Below are positions 58,313 through 64,000 of a stretch of 64,000 nucleotides of DNA, piece after piece. This DNA comes from Mangrovibacterium diazotrophicum. Its GTDB lineage: Bacteria > Bacteroidota > Bacteroidia > Bacteroidales > Prolixibacteraceae. The translations under genes were made by a program, and so were the position numbers. The DNA lies in assembly GCF_003610535.1 (NCBI RefSeq), contig NZ_RAPN01000001.1, positions 3,335,320 to 3,399,319 of the forward strand, in the 5' to 3' direction. Positions within the stretch are counted from its first letter, which is position 1, and each line of letters opens with the position of its first letter. The notes beneath the pieces are model-generated. The model had not been told where the DNA came from. It worked only from the letters and a program-made list of their open reading frames with translations, and ran no database searches.

Positions 58313-59926
58313 ATGAAACGCCGCAACTTCGTAAAATCCGCTATCGCGGGCGGTTCTGCTTTGTCAATAGCGGGAATCAGTGCCTGCTCACCTGAAACAA
58401 AACAACCGGTAGATGATCAGGAAAGTGTCGATTTGGCTGCTTTCGATTTGAACGAATTCACAGTCGGCCAGTTTCAGCAATTCATGGCTGACGGTGAACT
58501 GAGTTCGGTTGAGCTTTGCCGGAAATATCTGGCCCGAATTGAACTGGTCGATCCGTTTTTGAAATCAGTGATTGAATTGAATCCGGACGCTTTGGAAATT
58601 GCAAAGCAAATGGACGACGAGCGGGCGAAAGGACAAGTTCGCGGACCTCTTCACGGGATTCCGATTTTGATTAAAGACAATATTGACACCGGCGATAAAA
58701 TGATGACCACAGCCGGTTCGCTGGCTTTGGCCGGAACCTCGGCGCCGGACGACGCATTCATCGTAAAAAAATTGCGCGCTGCCGGAGCGGTACTTCTGGG
58801 AAAGACAAACCTCAGCGAATGGGCCAATATTCGTTCCACCATATCATCGAGTGGCTGGAGCGGGCGAGGCGGGCAAGTGCGCAATCCCTTTTGCCTCGAC
58901 CGAAGTCCCTGCGGCTCAAGTTCGGGTACGGGTGCTGCCATTTCCGCGAACCTATGCGCGATTGGTATTGGTTCGGAAACGGATGGTTCCATTGTTTGTC
59001 CTTCGGGAATCAACGGTATTGTTGGTGTAAAACCAACACTCGGGATGTGGAGCCGTGATGGTATTATCCCGATTTCGCATAGTCAGGACACTGCTGGACC
59101 GATGTGCCGTACGGTGAAAGATGCAGCTATTTTGCTGGGTGCTTTGGCTGAATTTGATCCGAATGACGCAGAAACCCATTTGGAGAAAGGTCCAATTTAT
59201 TCTGATTACACCCAGTTTCTAAAAAGAGATGGTCTCAAAGGTTCCCGAATTGGAGTGGTTCGGAATATGTTTCCGGCGAATCGGGAAGTGGCTGGTTTGG
59301 CGGAGCAAGCGATTGCCGACTTGCGAAGAGCCGGCGCTGAAATCGTTGACAAGTTGGAGTTGACGGCGCGTAGCGAATGGGAAGCGGCGGAGTGGACCGT
59401 GCTGATTACAGAGCTTAAAGCTGATATGGCCTCATATTTGGAGAGTCGCACGGATCAAAATATGCGGACGCTGGCCGATCTGATTGTTTTCAATAAAACA
59501 CATGCGGAAGAGGAGATGCCTTGGTTTGGGCAGGAAATTTTTGAGCAAGCCGAGCAAACAAAAGGCCTGAATGATCCGGAATACCTGGAAGCATTGAAAA
59601 ATTCGAAGGAGAAATCGCGTAATGAAGGAATTGATCGTTTAATGGATGAACACCAGCTTGACGCCTTGATTGCTCCAACCAACGGGCCATCGTGGCCGAT
59701 CGATTGGGTGAATGGCGATAATTATACCGGGGGAAGCAGCGATGCAGGCGCCGTAGCCGGATATCCCAGTGTGACTGTTCCGGCTGGATTTCTGAAGGGA
59801 TTGCCAATTGGGATTTCTTTCTTCGGACGGGCTTGGAGTGAGCCGGTTTTATTGAAGTTGGCTTTCGCCTACGAGCAAAGTACGATGCACCGTCAATCAC
59901 CGGATTTTAAACGAACGATCAGCTAA
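58313..59926 (+). CDS. Exported amidase-signature-family enzyme
   Basis: The 537-residue protein has a twin-arginine/lipoprotein-like start (MKRRNFVKSAIAGGSALSI then GISAC). The amidase-signature domain is complete, with the catalytic lysine in GIPILIKDNIDTGDK near residue 118 and the cis-serine loop CGSSSGTGAAIS near 200. The nucleophile is in GSETDGSIVCPSGINGIVGVKPT near 221-243. Members hydrolyse amides in many substrates, and relatives in this phylum act outside the cytoplasm. It is not GatA, which lacks a signal and pairs with gatB and gatC. The substrate is unknown. Confidence 0.88.
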   Translation: MKRRNFVKSAIAGGSALSIAGISACSPETKQPVDDQESVDLAAFDLNEFTVGQFQQFMADGELSSVELCRKYLARIELVDPFLKSVIELNPDALEIAKQMDDERAKGQVRGPLHGIPILIKDNIDTGDKMMTTAGSLALAGTSAPDDAFIVKKLRAAGAVLLGKTNLSEWANIRSTISSSGWSGRGGQVRNPFCLDRSPCGSSSGTGAAISANLCAIGIGSETDGSIVCPSGINGIVGVKPTLGMWSRDGIIPISHSQDTAGPMCRTVKDAAILLGALAEFDPNDAETHLEKGPIYSDYTQFLKRDGLKGSRIGVVRNMFPANREVAGLAEQAIADLRRAGAEIVDKLELTARSEWEAAEWTVLITELKADMASYLESRTDQNMRTLADLIVFNKTHAEEEMPWFGQEIFEQAEQTKGLNDPEYLEALKNSKEKSRNEGIDRLMDEHQLDALIAPTNGPSWPIDWVNGDNYTGGSSDAGAVAGYPSVTVPAGFLKGLPIGISFFGRAWSEPVLLKLAFAYEQSTMHRQSPDFKRTIS

Positions 59927-60013
59927 GCAGTTGAAAGTCGGTTTTAAAGCGAATGAATATTTTCGGGATTGCCTGCTTTTCGGTAAATTCGCCCAAATTA
60001 AAAATCAATTAGC

Positions 60014-60622
60014 ATGTTTTCAGGAATAGTTGAAGAGTATGGCGTTGTAAAAGCCATTGAACGGGAACAGGAAAATTACCATTTCTCGCTGACCTGTTCA
60101 TTTGTGAATGAGTTGAAGATCGATCAGAGTTTGTCGCACAACGGCGTTTGTTTGACGGTTGTAAAGATTGATCTGGAAGCCAAAACTTATACGGTAACAG
60201 CCATTAAAGAAACCATTTTGAAAACAAACCTGGGATATCTCGAAGTTGGTTCGAAAGTAAACCTGGAGCGCAGCATGATGATGAACGGACGTTTGGACGG
60301 CCACATCGTTCAGGGTCATGTTGACCAAACTGCTGTTTGCAAAAAGGTGGAAGAAGCGGACGGTAGCTGGTATTTCACCTTCGAATACGAATTCGACAAG
60401 TCGAAAGCGCAACAAGGTTACATGACTGTTGAAAAAGGGTCGGTGACCGTGAACGGAGTCAGCCTGACCGTTGTCAACTCGAAAGACAATTCTTTCCAGG
60501 TTGCCATTATTCCTTACACTTACAAAGAGACCAACTTCCATACCTTTAAGGAAGGTTCGGTTATCAATTTGGAATTCGACATTATTGGAAAGTACCTAGC
60601 CAAACTGGCGACGTTTAAATAG
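60014..60622 (+). CDS. ribE: Riboflavin synthase, alpha subunit
   Basis: The 202-residue protein starts with the MFSGIVEE signature and has two homologous lumazine-binding halves. The first contains LSHNGVCLTVVKID near residues 40-53 and the second VEKGSVTVNGVSLTVVNSKDN near 139-159. It makes riboflavin from two 6,7-dimethyl-8-ribityllumazine molecules. Other riboflavin genes are not adjacent. Naming as ribE follows the common usage for this enzyme; some databases use ribC. Confidence 0.95.
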   Translation: MFSGIVEEYGVVKAIEREQENYHFSLTCSFVNELKIDQSLSHNGVCLTVVKIDLEAKTYTVTAIKETILKTNLGYLEVGSKVNLERSMMMNGRLDGHIVQGHVDQTAVCKKVEEADGSWYFTFEYEFDKSKAQQGYMTVEKGSVTVNGVSLTVVNSKDNSFQVAIIPYTYKETNFHTFKEGSVINLEFDIIGKYLAKLATFK

Positions 60623-60646
60623 CAGATCACCTTTCAAGATAAAACG

Positions 60647-60680
60647 AAGATCCGGCCAATTGACCGGATCTTGTGCTTTT
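60647..60680. terminator. Intrinsic terminator, shared by convergent genes
   Basis: AAGATCCGG (60647-60655) pairs with CCGGATCTT (60664-60672) around CCAATTGA. T-rich DNA follows on the plus strand. Confidence 0.7.
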
Positions 60681-61780
60681 TAAGAGTGAAATACCAACAG
60701 GGGCGTTTTCACATGAAATACCATCTTCCGCGCAATACTGGGATTAAATATTCTTGTAATCATGTTTCGCTTGTGGGTGGTGAGCGAAAGAATATCGATG
60801 TCGTTTTCTTCAATAAAACTCTCCAAATCCTGCAAAATGTTAGCACCCGGTTTTACAATACACTCAATGGGGGTGTCCGGATATTTATTGGCAAGTAAGT
60901 TGTGCAGGCTTTCCAGCTTGGCTTCGTCCCATTCACGGGCGGCGTCCGGTCCAACGTGCAGACAGCAGAGCTTGGCGTTGAACGGTTTCAGCAAGCCCAA
61001 AAGTTTATCCAGGGAAACGATGTCTTTTTCATCGAAGTTGGTCGCGTAAACGATTTTCTTCATCGAGGCCAGGTTCAACAGGGGCGCTTTTTCCGGAATA
61101 ACAAGTACCGGAACAGCCGATTTGTAGATGACGCCGGCAGTCGTACTTCCCATAATATCCAAATCATCTTCTTTTGGCCCTTTGATGCCCATGACGATGA
61201 GCCTTGGCGGGTGTTTTTCGGTAAAATACAGGATATCGTCTTCCGGGTAACCCAATTTGATCATGTGCTCCGATTCAACTTTTTCCCAGGTTTTCACCCC
61301 GATGTAATCTGTCAGCTTGTTCAAAAACTTAACAAACTCTTCGTTGGCAAATTCCTCGCGTTCTTTCAAATGGTCGTATAGTCCGGTGTTGAAGGCCATA
61401 ACATCGGAGTAGGGCATGCTGAAGAAGTCGGGTTGTTGAATCACGTGGTAAAAGATCAGTTTTGATTCCAGCTTTTGAGCAATTTCAAAAGCCATTAAAG
61501 CTGCTTTAAATGAGTAGTTTGAAAAATCAACCGGCACCAGGATGGTATCTTCGGTCTTCATTTTATCTTTATCTTCTTTGCCCAGTAATTCGTCAACAAT
61601 TGGCCAGGCTTTCTTCACATCTTTCTCATAAATCCGAACTTTAACACCGGAAGCAACAGCTCCCTGGATCAGATTTATGTTCTCGAGGCTACATTCAATA
61701 CCTTCTGATTCCAACATTGAACGCAGTATTTCAGCTTTGGAATAAGGTAGAAGGGCGATCGTGATTAGTTTCTCATCCAT
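60680..61780 (-). CDS. DUF2007-like plus tandem universal stress protein domains
   Basis: The 366-residue protein begins with about 70 residues resembling DUF2007 (TIALLPYSKAEILRSMLESEGIECSLENIN, a small alpha/beta domain with a ligand-like fold). Two UspA domains follow. The first starts at TILVPVDFSNYSFKAALMAFEIA near residue 78, and its nucleotide-loop region is MGIKGPKEDDLDIMGSTTAGVIY near 196-218. The second runs from KKIVYATNFDEKDIV near 242 to the C-terminus and is more degenerate. Such tandem Usp proteins are cytoplasmic stress-response factors. It is transcribed alone, convergent with riboflavin synthase. Confidence 0.85.
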   Translation of the reverse strand: MDEKLITIALLPYSKAEILRSMLESEGIECSLENINLIQGAVASGVKVRIYEKDVKKAWPIVDELLGKEDKDKMKTEDTILVPVDFSNYSFKAALMAFEIAQKLESKLIFYHVIQQPDFFSMPYSDVMAFNTGLYDHLKEREEFANEEFVKFLNKLTDYIGVKTWEKVESEHMIKLGYPEDDILYFTEKHPPRLIVMGIKGPKEDDLDIMGSTTAGVIYKSAVPVLVIPEKAPLLNLASMKKIVYATNFDEKDIVSLDKLLGLLKPFNAKLCCLHVGPDAAREWDEAKLESLHNLLANKYPDTPIECIVKPGANILQDLESFIEENDIDILSLTTHKRNMITRIFNPSIARKMVFHVKTPLLVFHS

Positions 61781-62080
61781 AGCTTCAGGTTTTTAATGAA
61801 CAGTTTTATTTATTATTTCGAATTTAACAGCTCTTTGGTTTCAAACAATTGCCTGTTTCTTTGTTAAAATGTTTTTTAAGTTATTTTGGCGACACTAATT
61901 TTGGTGAAAACACAATTCCGGCTCGACGATACCGTTTAATTAAATGAAATTCGTTATCTTTTTTCGATAGAAAACTGATGGAATGAAATATTCTTCAAAC
62001 AAGAAGAACATGATCTGGTGGAATTGAAAAGGTTCTGCTATTTTCGTTTTCCAAAACTAAAAGCCACAGAAATTCAGTAG
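61781..62080. other. Intergenic stretch, no supported gene
   Basis: About 300 bases between the Usp gene and the SDR gene. No tRNA, repeat or credible frame was found. It is AT-rich and likely contains both divergent promoters, but no full TAnnTTTG match stood out. Confidence 0.5.
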
Positions 62081-62809
62081 ATGGGACAAACAGCATTAAT
62101 TACCGGAGCCGCGAAGCGAGTGGGACGCGAAGTAGCGCTTCACCTGGCAGCCAAAGGATGGAACCTGGCGTTGCACTACAATAGCTCAGAAAAAGCTGCA
62201 AACAAACTGATTACAGAACTACAGAAGAGTTATCCCGAGCAAAACTTTGTGTTGTTCCAGTCGAACATGCAAAACCCGTTTGCGGTGGAAAGCCTGGTGC
62301 CGGAAGTACTTCGGGTATTTGGTCAGCTCGACTTGCTGGTGAATAATGCCGCTGTTTTCGAAGGGGCATCGATTTTCGAAACACACTTCGACCTTTTGGA
62401 TCGTTTGATGATGATTAATTACCGGGCGCCGTTTTTGTTAATCCGCGACTTTGCGCGCCAAATAGGCAAGGGATTAATCGTGAATTTCGTGGATACCCGC
62501 ATTACCAACAGTAAGACAGATTATGCTGCTTACAGCCTGTCGAAAAAGGCACTTTGGGAGTTAACCAAAATGGCTGCACTGGAATTTGCGCCGTATATCC
62601 GGGTCAATGCAATTGCGCCAGGAGCAACACTTCCTCCGGAAGACAAAGACGAATCGTACCTGTGGTTGATCGCAAAAAAAACGCCGATGCAAAAGCCCAG
62701 CGGCATTGAGCCGATCCTGAAAAGTCTGGATTACATTTTGGAAAACGATCACCTTACAGGCCAGTTGCTTTTCTGCGACGGAGGCGAAAATCTGGGACAA
62801 ACTATTTAG
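62081..62809 (+). CDS. Pteridine-reductase-like short-chain dehydrogenase
   Basis: The 242-residue SDR has ITGAAKRVGREVALHLA near residues 6-22 for NADPH and VNNAAVF near 87-93. The catalytic Y-x3-K is in YAAYSLSKKALWELTKMAALEFAP near 147-170. In place of the usual serine the strand reads VNFVDTRI, with Asp 13 residues before the tyrosine, the arrangement of pteridine reductases such as PTR1. With folB and folK following, a reductase of dihydropterin or dihydrofolate type (FolM-like) is likely. It is separated from folB by 94 bases. Confidence 0.82.
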   Translation: MGQTALITGAAKRVGREVALHLAAKGWNLALHYNSSEKAANKLITELQKSYPEQNFVLFQSNMQNPFAVESLVPEVLRVFGQLDLLVNNAAVFEGASIFETHFDLLDRLMMINYRAPFLLIRDFARQIGKGLIVNFVDTRITNSKTDYAAYSLSKKALWELTKMAALEFAPYIRVNAIAPGATLPPEDKDESYLWLIAKKTPMQKPSGIEPILKSLDYILENDHLTGQLLFCDGGENLGQTI

Positions 62810-62903
62810 TCAGAGGGAACATTCTGAAAAGCTCAATGTTATCTAAACAAACCACTTCGCTGGTTTAATTTTTATAAACAGGTCGAAGCTCCAAATAGAT
62901 GTT

Positions 62904-63257
62904 ATGGCAAAAATTCGTGTAAAAAATCTGTTGTTACGAACTTACATCGGTTTTAACCCGGATGAATTGGTAAACAAACAGGATGTAGTTATCAATGTTG
63001 AAATTGAGGCGACCGTGCCCGATTCAGCCTTGCAGGAAGATGAACCCGACGGTATTTACGATTATAAATTGATCACCAAAAAGATAATTGCACATGTTCA
63101 GGACGGGCAGTTTAAGTTACTGGAGGTGTTGACCTCGAACCTGTTGAATATGATTATGGAAGACGAGCGTGTTACCTATGCGAAGGTTGAGGTTGATAAG
63201 CCCCATGCGCTGCGTTTCGCCGAATCGGTGTCTTTTGAGATGGAGGCTCGCCGTTGA
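62904..63257 (+). CDS. folB: Dihydroneopterin aldolase
   Basis: The 117-residue enzyme cleaves 7,8-dihydroneopterin in folate synthesis. It matches FolB: KIRVKNLLLRTYIGFNPDELVNKQDVVINVEIE at residues 3-35, DYKLITKKIIAHVQDGQFKLLEVLTSNL near 53-80 and the C-terminal EVDKPHALRFAESVSFEMEAR. Glu72 in LLEVLT is in the position of the catalytic-site Glu. It overlaps folK by four bases. Confidence 0.93.
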   Translation: MAKIRVKNLLLRTYIGFNPDELVNKQDVVINVEIEATVPDSALQEDEPDGIYDYKLITKKIIAHVQDGQFKLLEVLTSNLLNMIMEDERVTYAKVEVDKPHALRFAESVSFEMEARR

Positions 63258-63634
63258 ATTCGGCGATCATATCCATTGGTTCCAACATCGATCCGGAACA
63301 AAATATTGCAAAAATGCTGGCTCTCATGGAAAAGGATTGTCGTGTTTTGATGGTGTCAGAGCTCGTTCGCACGAAGCCAATCGGGATTGAAGATCAGCCC
63401 GATTTCGTAAACGGAGCTGCATTGGTAGAAACGGAATTGACCCAAGTCGATTTTAAGCAGTATCTGAAATCGGTTGAGGATGCGCTGGGACGCGATCGCA
63501 GCCTGCCGAAATTCGGCCCGCGAACCATGGATTTGGATATCGTGGTTTGGAATGGAGAGATTGTAGACGAAGATTACTATACGCGTGACTTTTTGCGGGA
63601 TGCTGCGGAAAGTCTCGGATTTAAGAAAGAATAG
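63254..63634 (+). CDS. folK: 2-amino-4-hydroxy-6-hydroxymethyldihydropteridine diphosphokinase, short form
   Basis: Starting at a TTG within the folB stop (TTGA), the 126-residue protein has AIISIGSNIDPEQNIAKMLALM near residues 4-25. VRTKPIGIEDQPDFVNGAALVET is near 38-60. The signature ALGRDRSLPKFGPRTMDLDIVVWNGEIVDE is near 77-106, including R-x5-FGPR-x2-D-x-D-I. It transfers pyrophosphate from ATP to the pterin. It is about 30 residues shorter than E. coli FolK, missing the C-terminal part, which is usual in Bacteroidota forms. It is coupled to folB. Confidence 0.9.
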   Translation: MNSAIISIGSNIDPEQNIAKMLALMEKDCRVLMVSELVRTKPIGIEDQPDFVNGAALVETELTQVDFKQYLKSVEDALGRDRSLPKFGPRTMDLDIVVWNGEIVDEDYYTRDFLRDAAESLGFKKE

Positions 63635-63657
63635 TTAACGCTGAAATAAACAAGCTT

Positions 63658-64000
63658 ATGAAAATGCTGAAGCAGATTTCCTGGTCGCTGTTACTTGTAC
63701 TTTTTGTTGGATTTACGGCCTGCCATAAAGATGGCAATGACGATAAAACAGAAACAACCGATGAGGTCCTTGTATCCAGTACTCTGGCCACGAGTTTGTC
63801 GCAGTCATTTATTCAAAGCGCCTTGACTCTTCTGGAAAACCAGTACCCTGATGCTTCAGGATTGACTTCTTTTGTACAGTCGGGAGTCAATGTTTACAAA
63901 GTCACTTATAAAACTACTTTTGAAGGGGAAGAATTGATTGCATCAGGCCTGATCGCTGTGCCCGCAGCTTCCGGGGAGTACCCGCTTCTTTCATTTCAAA
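63658..64000 (+). CDS. Lipoprotein with alpha/beta-hydrolase-like sequence, 3'-truncated
   Basis: The frame runs off the right edge; 114 codons are visible. It begins with a lipoprotein signal (MKMLKQISWSLLLVLFVGFTAC, Cys22). About 45 residues later it shows VYKVTYKTTFEGEELIASGLIAVPAASGEYPLLSFQ, the opening of secreted alpha/beta hydrolases of the lipase/prolyl-oligopeptidase-like type that hydrolyse esters at the cell surface. The catalytic Ser, Asp and His lie beyond the window. It is 24 bases after folK. Confidence 0.7.
   Translation, partial: MKMLKQISWSLLLVLFVGFTACHKDGNDDKTETTDEVLVSSTLATSLSQSFIQSALTLLENQYPDASGLTSFVQSGVNVYKVTYKTTFEGEELIASGLIAVPAASGEYPLLSFQ

Noticed and set aside
61781-62080. 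Possible tRNA in the gap
   Set aside because: No cloverleaf, TTCGA-type T loop or CCA end could be found.

Overview
The window reads as a chromosomal segment of a Bacteroidota bacterium, most likely a member of the Marinilabiliales such as a Prolixibacteraceae relative. The order-level placement is inference. Supporting signs are promoters of the TAnnTTTG type, families typical of the phylum (DUF4292, DUF3078, DUF3667, HU-CCDC81/SPOR, BtuG-like DUF5074), short HxGQ-less lipoprotein signals, and A-rich rather than Shine-Dalgarno leaders. No rRNA, tRNA, CRISPR, phage or insertion sequence was found.

Layout. 0-15.6 kb: housekeeping and envelope genes, namely a TPR protein, DUF4292 lipoprotein, EnvC-like murein hydrolase activator, a Crp/Fnr regulator divergent from an OsmC protein, a Tat-exported oxidoreductase, an aldehyde dehydrogenase, metG, mscL and small proteins. 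15.9-33.2 kb: a large cobalamin locus. Two cobalamin riboswitches head two transport units. The first has a DUF71 PP-loop ATPase, BtuF-, BtuC- and BtuD-like ABC transporter parts and cobO. The second has a BtuB-like receptor, a BtuG-like surface lipoprotein and a DUF4430 protein. Nucleotide-loop and late corrin genes follow: cobU, cobT, cobS, cobC, a second cobT, cobQ and cbiB. No corrin-ring genes, cbiA or threonine-phosphate decarboxylase are present here, so this locus looks like uptake, salvage and late assembly.

33.2-43.9 kb: an IMPase-family phosphatase, a kinase-fold protein, a HAD phosphatase, pheS, three overlapping cyclophilin genes (one fused to a degenerate trypsin-like domain), a carrier-protein-like small protein lacking the attachment serine, an MscS channel and a DUF3078 protein. 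43.9-45.46 kb: 1.56 kb without genes, holding five near-identical tandem units. Each has its own TAnnTTTG promoter, a roughly 110-nt transcribed core and an intrinsic terminator whose stem covaries between copies. Four of the five also carry a strictly spaced upstream dyad, TTGWAC-N17-GYACAA. This small-RNA array is the strongest candidate for an undescribed system. 45.5-64 kb: small DNA/RNA-binding proteins, a CusCBA/CzcCBA-type metal efflux operon, an LD-carboxypeptidase, galE, a pseudouridine synthase, an amidase, riboflavin synthase, a stress protein, a folate group (pteridine-reductase-like SDR, folB, folK) and a truncated lipoprotein gene.

A second unusual layer is a family of modular intergenic repeats that occurs in this window only between genes of the cobalamin locus. 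Three copies begin at the terminal Lys-stop codons of the gene upstream. Two of them lie inverted around the second cobT.
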